Below, piece by piece: positions 35,296 through 41,259 of a DNA stretch of 64,000 nt. The notes under the pieces are model-generated. The model made no database searches, was not told where the DNA came from, and worked only from the letters and a program-made list of their open reading frames with translations. The DNA lies in assembly GCA_016706055.1 (NCBI GenBank), contig JADJKL010000001.1:310001-374000 (forward strand), in the 5' to 3' direction. The translations under genes and the position numbers were made by a program. The stretch comes from Chitinophagaceae bacterium. Its GTDB lineage: Bacteria > Bacteroidota > Bacteroidia > Chitinophagales > Chitinophagaceae. How positions within the stretch are numbered: the stretch's first letter is position 1; every line of letters starts with the position of its first letter.

Positions 35296-36101
35296 AAAGC
35301 TCTCCGCATTCTGCTCATAAAAATATTTTTTACGATATGATAAGTAAGATATATACTTGGCGCAATCATCAACGCAATAATGAATGGAATAATAACTCTC
35401 AACCTTTTCTTTCTCTTCGGGTCACTTTCCTCCACATCCGGATAATTCAACAGGCTTACTATAAAATAAGTAGCCAGTGCGATAAACACCGAATTAATCA
35501 TGAATAAATAAAATGCACCGGCAGTGTATTGCCAATTAAGGTGACTAATACCATAACCCATTGTACACAATGGCGGCATCAATGCTGTGGCGATAGCAAC
35601 ACCCGGTATTACATTTCCACTTCGTAGTTTACTTGCACCAGCAATAATTCCTGCCATCCCTCCAAAAAAAGCAATCAGTACATCATACACTGTTGGAGAA
35701 GTACGACCGAGCAATTCTGACCCAGCTTCCTTTACAGGGCTGATTAGAAAAAAAAGTGACGACGCCGTTGCACTCAGCACAAACATTATCAAAAAATTTC
35801 TGACTGACTTATTGACCAATGCAAAATCATTTGTTCCAAGTCCAAGACCGAAACCCATAATAGGACCCATCAGTGGAGAAATCAACATCGCACCAATAAT
35901 AACCGCTGTAGAATTTGTATTTAATCCAAGTGATGCTATAAAAATAGCACCCACCAATACCCAAAGGTTTACGCCGGTAAGTACCGCTCCGTTTCTAATA
36001 TTCTCCGTGGTAATCGCAATATTCTCTTTATCTCTTGGCAGCCTAATCTTTACCAAAAAATACCTGATAAGACGATAAAACCTTGAATTTTTAAAACTCA
36101 T
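35292..36101 (-). CDS. DUF389 integral membrane protein, N-terminal part
   Basis: 269 codons with six or so membrane segments. Family hallmarks: LWVLVGAIFIASLGLNTNST, VIIGAMLISPLMGPIMGFGL, VNKSVRNFLIMF, SPTVYDVLIAFFGGMAGIIA, VIPGVAIATALMPPLCTMGY and FMINSVFIALATYFI. The first domain corresponds to TIGR00341/DUF389, an inner-membrane family without an agreed function. The intact gene would be 34744-36101, about 452 residues; the premature stop results from a one-base loss in a T-run. A perfect -7 element lies at 36120-36127. Confidence 0.88.
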   Translation of the reverse strand: MSFKNSRFYRLIRYFLVKIRLPRDKENIAITTENIRNGAVLTGVNLWVLVGAIFIASLGLNTNSTAVIIGAMLISPLMGPIMGFGLGLGTNDFALVNKSVRNFLIMFVLSATASSLFFLISPVKEAGSELLGRTSPTVYDVLIAFFGGMAGIIAGASKLRSGNVIPGVAIATALMPPLCTMGYGISHLNWQYTAGAFYLFMINSVFIALATYFIVSLLNYPDVEESDPKRKKRLRVIIPFIIALMIAPSIYLTYHIVKNIFMSRMRRAL

Positions 36102-36119
36102 TTACAATTGTTTAAAGGG

Positions 36120-36127
36120 CAAATCTA
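36120..36127 (-). promoter_or_regulatory. -7 promoter element for the DUF389 gene
   Basis: Minus-strand TAGATTTG matches TAnnTTTG, 19 bases upstream of the start codon, implying a very short leader. No well-placed -33 TTG was found. Confidence 0.4.
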
Positions 36128-36192
36128 AAGAAGTCCGGTAAAAATTAACAGTATAATTATTCTTGTGTTCATTAGCGAAAATATTGGATGCA

Positions 36193-36282
36193 AACCACAT
36201 AGAAAGATAGATACATAAGGAAAAACACATAGAATAAAAAATTATGTGAAAATACTATGTTTCTATTGTGCCTATTGTGGTT
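36193..36282. repeat. 90-bp degenerate palindromic element
   Basis: AACCACATAG at one end pairs with CTATTGTGGTT at the other. Further internal pairs include CACATAG with CTATGTTTCTATTGTG and ATTATGTG with CACATAG. Located 69 bases before the MBL-fold gene. Only one copy in the window. Confidence 0.5.
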
Positions 36283-36350
36283 CAAAATAATATTCAAAAA
36301 GTATAACGATATAGAAAATGCTATTCGTAAATTACAAGAAATTAATTAAC

Positions 36351-37247
36351 ATGAACCGACGCAATTTTATTCATAACACAGCCTTTACAGTTGGTGCATT
36401 AACGTTTGCACAAAAGAATATACTCTCTTCTTTTTTTGAAGATCCTTGGAAAATAACCATGCTAACTGATAATCTTGGCATCTTTGAAGAAAGAGGTGGA
36501 ACCATTGCTTTCCTACTTTCTAAAAGCGGAATTGTAGTTGTGGATTCTCAATTTCCAGATCAAAGTAAACATTTGATTGATGCCTTGAAAAAGAAAACAG
36601 AGAATCCTTTTAAACTGCTCATCAATACCCATCATCATGGCGATCATACAGGAGGAAATATTTCTTTCAAAGGAATAGTGGAAAATGTAGTGGCACATGA
36701 GAATTCATTAACCAATCAAATGGCCTCTGCAAAACAAAATAAGTCGGAAGACAAACAACTATATCCTGACATTACCTATCGTTATACATGGGGTCGAAAT
36801 ATAGATGCAGAAAAAATACGTATGCATTATTTTGGTGCTGCTCATACCAATGGCGATAGTTTTGTGCATTTTGAACATGCCAATATTGTGCATTGTGGTG
36901 ATCTTGTTTTTAACCGCCGCCATCCTTTTGTTGACCGCACTGCTGGTGCAAACATGAAAAGCTGGATGGAAGTATTAGATAATGGTTTGAATCAATTTGA
37001 CAGTAAAACAAAATATGTATTCGGCCATTCAGGCACAGGCTACACCGTGCAAGGAAAAGCAGATGACATAAAAGCATTCAGAGATTATATCGGCAATGTG
37101 TTGAAATTTGTTGAAGGAGAAATAAAAGCTGGCAAAACAAAAGAAGAAGTATTGAAAGCAACGATAATACCCGGCGGCGAAGACTGGAAATTGGATGGTA
37201 TACAAAGACCGTTGGCTGCGGCTTGGGATGAGTTGAGTGGGAAGTGA
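36351..37247 (+). CDS. Exported MBL-fold metallo-hydrolase
   Basis: From ATG 36351 the product has 298 residues. The N-terminus MNRRNFIHNTAFTVGALTFA looks like a Tat-type signal (NRRNF). The metallo-beta-lactamase fold shows THHHGDHTGG (zinc-binding HxHxDH), VAHENSL, a later ligand His in YFGAAHTNGDSFVHF, HCGDLVFNRRHPFVD (Asp) and VFGHSGTGYTV (last His). All zinc ligands are present. Quorum-quenching lactonases, glyoxalases and arylsulfatase-like enzymes share this fold; the substrate is not inferable. Predicted periplasmic. The accessory segment of small genes begins just downstream. Confidence 0.88.
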   Translation: MNRRNFIHNTAFTVGALTFAQKNILSSFFEDPWKITMLTDNLGIFEERGGTIAFLLSKSGIVVVDSQFPDQSKHLIDALKKKTENPFKLLINTHHHGDHTGGNISFKGIVENVVAHENSLTNQMASAKQNKSEDKQLYPDITYRYTWGRNIDAEKIRMHYFGAAHTNGDSFVHFEHANIVHCGDLVFNRRHPFVDRTAGANMKSWMEVLDNGLNQFDSKTKYVFGHSGTGYTVQGKADDIKAFRDYIGNVLKFVEGEIKAGKTKEEVLKATIIPGGEDWKLDGIQRPLAAAWDELSGK

Positions 37248-37273
37248 TTTTCATAAATAAGGTTGAGGCTCAA

Positions 37274-37304
37274 CTGAATCATACAAGGAGTTGCGTATTT
37301 TTAT
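37274..37304 (+). repeat. Conserved leader motif, copy 1
   Basis: CTGAATCATACAAGGAGTTG and GTATTTTTAT, matched at 39261-39293 by CTGAATTTTATACATGGAGT and TGTGTATATTTAT. Both precede small unknown genes (by 84 and 31 bases). Confidence 0.5.
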
Positions 37305-37387
37305 GAGTTGCCATCAATTGGTTAGGCTTCATGGATAAGGACAATTAACAAGATAAATTATCTAACTGCTTAAGAAAAAGGAAGACA

Positions 37388-37753
37388 ATGTCAACTAAGT
37401 CTCAAGAATCATTTATTAAATCTATAAAAGATGTAGAGAATATTTTGAGCGATATCGGACTTTCGCATTTTTCGTTAACAAAAAAAGGTTATGCAACCTA
37501 CATAAAATACAAAGGGAAAGACGAGACATTGGTTACGTTTATGTTTGGACCTTCTGATTGGAACGTTGAAATATTATTGGAGAAAAATAAGACAAAGTAT
37601 GCTTTCAAAGAACTCTTACAAAATTCGTCCATTGCCCAATGGGTAAGAGAAAATAAATTCCAACAAAAGACAAGCGACAGAATTAAAGACGAAGTAATAT
37701 GGTTTACGGATTTGTTAAGGTATATATATACAATTAGACCTTGGACAATTTAG
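37388..37753 (+). CDS. Small protein of unknown function
   Basis: 121 residues beginning MSTKSQESFIKSIKDVENIL. It is basic and aromatic-rich, without signal peptide or membrane segment; predicted alpha-beta with a central sheet around YATYIKYKGKDETLVTFMF and a helical end with DEVIWFTDLLRYIYTI. I recognise no family. It lies 84 bases after leader motif copy 1 and is followed within 5 bases by palindromic repeat copy 1, the same arrangement as the other small genes in 37.3-40.4 kb, suggesting a mobile or cassette-like gene. Confidence 0.65.
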   Translation: MSTKSQESFIKSIKDVENILSDIGLSHFSLTKKGYATYIKYKGKDETLVTFMFGPSDWNVEILLEKNKTKYAFKELLQNSSIAQWVRENKFQQKTSDRIKDEVIWFTDLLRYIYTIRPWTI

Positions 37754-37757
37754 ATAA

Positions 37758-37805
37758 CTTCTTCCCAGCAATGTCTCCCGTAGGGGACGTTGCTAAGAAA
37801 CGAAG
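37758..37805. repeat. Cassette-type imperfect palindrome, copy 1
   Basis: Left arm CTTCTTCCCAGCAATGTC, loop around TCCCGTAGGG, right arm GACGTTGCTAAGAAACGAAG. AGCAA(T)GTC pairs with GAC(G)TTGCT, and the outer CTTC pairs with GAAG. Begins 5 bases after the 121-residue gene. Confidence 0.7.
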
Positions 37806-37845
37806 CTTACAAAAGACAGAAACATTTAAAATTTTTAAAACCATT

Positions 37846-38529
37846 ATGAACGAAACAGCACAAAATCTTTTCCTTTCAGAGCAAAAAGCAAAAGAATTAT
37901 TTAAAGCGATTGAAGACAGAGGATTAATAACTCCAGGAAAAATGGAGAGCCAGCTTTCCGATGAAATTGTGCAAATAGCCAAAGAAGATTTTGGCGTAGA
38001 AAATCATTGGGGTAAAAAAATTGTAAGAACAGGAATTAATACCCTTCAGCAATACATCGCAGATCCACAAGACCTTATGATCCAAAACGGCGATATATTA
38101 TTTTTCGATTTTCATCCCGTCTTTGATGGTTGGGAGGCAGACCTTGGAAGAACTTATGTTTTAGGTAACGATCCTTTAAAACAAAAAATAAAGAAAGATA
38201 CCGAAGCTGCATGGCACGAAGGAAATGCCTGGTATTTTAAACAACCCAAACTTACCGGTGCAGAATTTTTTAAGTATGCTACCGAACTTGCACAATCCTA
38301 TGGATATGAATTTGGAAATGCCATAGCCGGACATATAATCGGCAGCTTTCCACATGAACAACCCGATGACCCAAATGACTTATGCCTTGATGTACACCCC
38401 GACAATCATACTGATATACTTCAGTTAGACAAAAAAGGTAACAAGAGACATTGGATGCTGGAATTACATTTTGTAGATAGAAAAAATAATATCGGTGCTT
38501 TTTTTGAGCAACTTTTGTCAGAAGAATGA
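37846..38529 (+). CDS. M24 (aminopeptidase P/methionine aminopeptidase fold) metallopeptidase-like protein
   Basis: From ATG 37846 the product has 227 residues; the frame upstream reads only into the palindromic repeat and is not coding. The pita-bread fold signature is present: GDILFFDFHPVFDGWEADLGRTYVLG, giving two metal-binding Asp, IAGHIIGSFPHE, giving the His and a Glu region, and MLELHFVDR, giving the last Glu. It is a compact cytoplasmic form without the N-terminal creatinase domain. The usual role is removal of N-terminal residues, here with unknown substrate. It sits between repeat copy 1 and a small membrane protein gene (34-base gap, possibly one transcript). Confidence 0.85.
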   Translation: MNETAQNLFLSEQKAKELFKAIEDRGLITPGKMESQLSDEIVQIAKEDFGVENHWGKKIVRTGINTLQQYIADPQDLMIQNGDILFFDFHPVFDGWEADLGRTYVLGNDPLKQKIKKDTEAAWHEGNAWYFKQPKLTGAEFFKYATELAQSYGYEFGNAIAGHIIGSFPHEQPDDPNDLCLDVHPDNHTDILQLDKKGNKRHWMLELHFVDRKNNIGAFFEQLLSEE

Positions 38530-38562
38530 AATAACAAGCTGCTAAGTAAAGACCACAATTAA

Positions 38563-39123
38563 ATGATTATACAAGAAAACAAAAATTCAAACAAAGTAAG
38601 CCCACTAAAAAAGGCTGTTATTATAACAGCAATAATTGTTTTGTTGCTAGGTGGAATAGTAGCTGCGATTATTGCAATACGTAGTTTTAGAAATTATTTC
38701 CATCCTTATTTATTTGGTTTTACTTGCGGATCAATTGGACTTCTCATTGGACTATTTGTATCTAATAGACTGAAATCTAAAATTTTTTTTAGTCCAAGTA
38801 AGGGAATGAATTATTTTAGAACAATAATGTGCATTACACCTGGTATTATCGGTCTTACGCTGCTATTAGGAGAATATTCAAACAGACAGTTTGCTGCAAA
38901 AGAAAAATGTGCGGATTATTCTATAGTCGAAAAAACTTTTATAAAAAAAGGACACAAAACTCCGGAATTAAATATTCTGGTAATTGACGTTGAAGGTACC
39001 CACCGAAAAATAATTACCAGTCCTGAATATTTTAGATCAGTCTATAAGGGTAAGCAAATAAATGCTTGTATTCATAAAGGTAGAATTGGGTTCGACTTTT
39101 TAACCTTGACAAATGATAATTGA
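38563..39123 (+). CDS. Small membrane protein of unknown function
   Basis: 186 residues with three predicted membrane segments in the first half (AVIITAIIVLLLGGIVAAII, YLFGFTCGSIGLLIGLFVS, TIMCITPGIIGLTLLLG), then a soluble C-terminal domain of about 85 residues with strands (LNILVIDVEGTHRKIITS) and an end INACIHKGRIGFDFLTL. No named family recognised. Cotranscription with the M24 gene is likely. Palindromic repeat copy 2 begins about 20 bases after the stop. Confidence 0.7.
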   Translation: MIIQENKNSNKVSPLKKAVIITAIIVLLLGGIVAAIIAIRSFRNYFHPYLFGFTCGSIGLLIGLFVSNRLKSKIFFSPSKGMNYFRTIMCITPGIIGLTLLLGEYSNRQFAAKEKCADYSIVEKTFIKKGHKTPELNILVIDVEGTHRKIITSPEYFRSVYKGKQINACIHKGRIGFDFLTLTNDN

Positions 39124-39142
39124 GAAAAGGTTATAGGAGGCG

Positions 39143-39178
39143 AAACGTACCCCTGGGAGACGTTGCTAAGAAAGAAAC
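39143..39178. repeat. Cassette-type imperfect palindrome, copy 2
   Basis: The right arm GACGTTGCTAAGAAA is identical to copy 1 over 15 bases; the left arm (AACGTACCCCTGGGA) is shortened. Confidence 0.6.
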
Positions 39179-39260
39179 TATGTCGTTAAAAGAGCATAAG
39201 GTGGTGCTTGAGATGAATTGAATGGGAAGAGTTGTTGTATAAATTTGTACTGATTATCAT

Positions 39261-39293
39261 CTGAATTTTATACATGGAGTTGTGTATATTTAT
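39261..39293 (+). repeat. Conserved leader motif, copy 2
   Basis: Matches 37274-37304 (CTGAAT, ATACA, GGAGTTG, GTAT, TTTAT in the same order). It lies 31 bases before the gene at 39324. Confidence 0.5.
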
Positions 39294-39323
39294 TCGCTGT
39301 AGGCAAGCTTTAAGACACATCAA

Positions 39324-39768
39324 ATGGAATCAAGAATTGTTGGACAAATTAGACCGGTAGAATACGACCTTGACTTTTTTGAAAGTGACCCTTATCCTAT
39401 TTCTTATTTTGACAATAAGAAGATAAAAATTGGATTTATTGAGGCAAAACATGAACCTTACTTAATTGCGGCTGATAATGTGTTGCAAAACTTTCTTATT
39501 CTTGACAACCAAGACAAAATTAAAGACTCAAAATTAGTTTTTGATTATTACAGCGAGACATTAAAATACGGTTATACAAGTCCCTTAAATATCATTGACG
39601 TTGCAGACGTTTGGAATTTTGTTTACCCATCAGAGGTAATCGTTCATTGGGACGAGAGACTTTTATTGTGTGGGTTGCGTGGGAAGAAGAACATGGATTA
39701 CACCTGTTTTTAAAGACGGTAAAAAATTAACAAGGGCAAGTGGACACGATGGAAGTTTTACCGACTAA
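39324..39768 (+). CDS. Small unknown protein, reading frame disturbed near its 3' end
   Basis: The open frame from ATG 39324 ends at 39713 (129 codons, last part RGKKNMDYTCF). Protein-like sequence continues in other frames: WEEEHGLHLFFKDGKKLTRA then SGHDGSFTD and TAA at 39766-39768, if one base is added near 39655-39660 and one T to the T5 run at 39707-39711. The restored protein has about 147 residues, is acidic and cytoplasmic, and ends in a strand-rich segment somewhat like DUF6985-type proteins; I am not certain of that. Palindromic repeat copy 3 follows by 8 bases. Confidence 0.55.
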
Positions 39769-39776
39769 CAAGCCTG

Positions 39777-39815
39777 CCTTCTTCCCAGCAATGTTTTACG
39801 TAGGGACGTTAAAGG
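39777..39815. repeat. Cassette-type imperfect palindrome, copy 3
   Basis: CTTCTTCCCAGCAATGT is identical to copy 1 over 17 bases; then TTTACGTAGGGACGTTAAAG, with a degraded right arm. Confidence 0.65.
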
Positions 39816-39867
39816 GAAATAGGAACAAATCAGAGCAAATAATTTATTAATTGGAGAAAGAACTAAA

Positions 39868-40328
39868 ATGAAAGACCAGTATTAAAGACTTAAAAATTCT
39901 AAAAGAAAAGCTTGTAATGCTGACTTGACGAAGATGGGTGGATTGGTCCAAGTGAAGCAGGTTTTGATACTGAAGTTTATGACTTGCAGGATTTCAAAAC
40001 CTTATAATCAATTGAGCTTCAAGACTTGACGAACAAAGTTTTAAAAGAATTAATTCATTCAATAAGAAAATTAAAGTATGCCTATTATATTCAGAATATT
40101 GAAAACACATCAAAATATATTGAAGTTTTAAAAGAGTTTAGAGATATTTATTATGAACTTGATATGGACAGAGAATATCAAGATTTTGCATTTTTATACT
40201 GGGCAAAAGATGATTTAATTTATAGTGACAACCAACACTATTGGGATGGAGCAGACCGAACAAATATTGACAAAATAATTAAACAACAATTTGAGCATTG
40301 GATAACAAAATTTGACAATCAAAAATAA
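39868..40328 (+). pseudogene. Disrupted small gene of unknown function
   Basis: The last 100 codons are open from TTG 40026 (TNKVLKELIHSIRKLKYAYY to IIKQQFEHWITKFDNQK), helical and rich in Lys, Asp and Tyr. Upstream, protein-like sequence is visible in shifting frames: from ATG 39868, SIKDLKILKEKLV, then DEDGWIGPSEAGFDTEVYD and LQDFKTL, directly followed by an in-frame TAA at 40005-40007 and SIELQDLTNK. Restoring single bases near 39871, 39916 and 39927 joins the first parts, but the TAA would remain. Hence either a decayed gene, or a short independent gene with a TTG start. Confidence 0.5.
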
Positions 40329-40377
40329 AACCGACCGCAGAACATGAGCTATCCAAAAAATCAAAGATTAAAAAGAA

Positions 40378-40416
40378 CCATCTTCCCAACAATGCCTTCC
40401 AAAGGTGACGTTCTCG
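40378..40416. repeat. Cassette-type imperfect palindrome, copy 4
   Basis: CATCTTCCCAACAATGCC on the left and GGTGACGTTCTCGAT on the right, a degenerate version of copies 1-3, about 50 bases after the disrupted gene. Confidence 0.5.
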
Positions 40417-40433
40417 ATAAATATCAGGATGCT

Positions 40434-40505
40434 GTAAAATGCTGAATAGAATTCATGCAGTACAAGTGTGCGACGCAACAAAGATGCCACTAGCACTACA
40501 GTCGG
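40434..40505 (-). repeat. Composite repeat core, inverted copy at distance
   Basis: ATGCTGAATAGAATT, then CAGTACAAGTGTGCGACGCA and ACTAGCACTACAGTCGGGC. It matches the reverse complement of the core at 11021 and 13577 and resembles 14862-14935, so the family is dispersed over at least 30 kb. Confidence 0.75.
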
Positions 40506-40513
40506 GCAAAAAA

Positions 40514-41011
40514 TCATCTTCCCTTTTCTGTATCAATCAATTTCTCTATAACATAATAAGTTATCGGGCAAAAAGTAGAATTTTTTAATGCAAGTGGTTG
40601 TCGCTTCAGCATAAAATCATCATCCATGTACGGAAAGCGAACACAGTCGGTTGGCCGCATATCGTAGATGCTGCAAAAGTTATCGCTGCCTAGAAAAGGG
40701 CATGGTTTTTCTTTGGTTACATGATCGCCTTCTTCATCCGTAAAAAGATATTGGTCTTTAAAGTCGCCTTCCTTCATGCCGAGGTATTTGCTAATTCGTT
40801 TTATATCTGGCGGCTTAAACCGTGGCGAATAATTTTTGCAGCAGTTGCCACATTGCAGGCAATCTATTTTCTCAAATGCTTCTTCGTTAAGTTGGGGAAG
40901 CTGCTTCAGCATTTTGTTCTTGTTGGCACGGCTCAGGTATTTTTTATATTCCTTTTGCCGTTCTCCGGATTTTTTTTCCCAGTTATTTAGTAAGTCGGGG
41001 TCTTTGGCCAT
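40514..41011 (-). CDS. YkgJ family cysteine-cluster protein
   Basis: From ATG 41011 the product has 165 residues. A Cys-rich core is typical of YkgJ/UPF0153 proteins: IDCLQCGNCCKNYSPRF (CxxCxxCC), then KPCPFLGSDNFCSIYDMRPTDCVRFP (CPF...CxIYxxRPxxCxxFP) and a late FCPITYYV. These Cys probably bind an Fe-S cluster or zinc; the biological role is not established. Cytoplasmic. The N-terminal 50 residues are charged and helical. A longer TTG start at 41032 would add a CVTC motif and is less likely. Divergent from gcvP. Confidence 0.9.
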   Translation of the reverse strand: MAKDPDLLNNWEKKSGERQKEYKKYLSRANKNKMLKQLPQLNEEAFEKIDCLQCGNCCKNYSPRFKPPDIKRISKYLGMKEGDFKDQYLFTDEEGDHVTKEKPCPFLGSDNFCSIYDMRPTDCVRFPYMDDDFMLKRQPLALKNSTFCPITYYVIEKLIDTEKGR

Positions 41012-41259
41012 GCTGCAAGTTACACAAGGCAAAGCAAACGTTTTATTTTGCTGTTATTCCGAAAAGAAAGGAAGATTAGTTATTCGCTGGTTTTCATCAT
41101 CTAAAAACGATAATTCACATTCTATGCTTCCTGAAAGCTACTGCCATAAGGCATTTCACCGCTTATCCACCATCTTCCACAGAACACTTATTTTCTGCTT
41201 TACTGCCCGTAACTTTGCCCCGCCTTTATAGGAAAAGAAACTTCAAATACAAATTACAC

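Noticed and set aside
37253..37330. Canonical integron attC site (GCTCAAC and GTTAGGC boxes)
   Set aside because: The two heptamers fit RYYYAAC and GTTRRRY loosely, but they are only partly complementary, inner boxes do not pair, the other cassette-like junctions lack them and no integrase is seen.
37741..37845. N-terminal extension of the M24 protein
   Set aside because: These codons translate palindromic repeat copy 1; the family-like sequence begins at ATG 37846.
39143..39178. Rho-independent terminators at the cassette-type palindromes
   Set aside because: Stems are imperfect, loops are large and no T-run follows; sequence conservation between copies fits a repeat family better.
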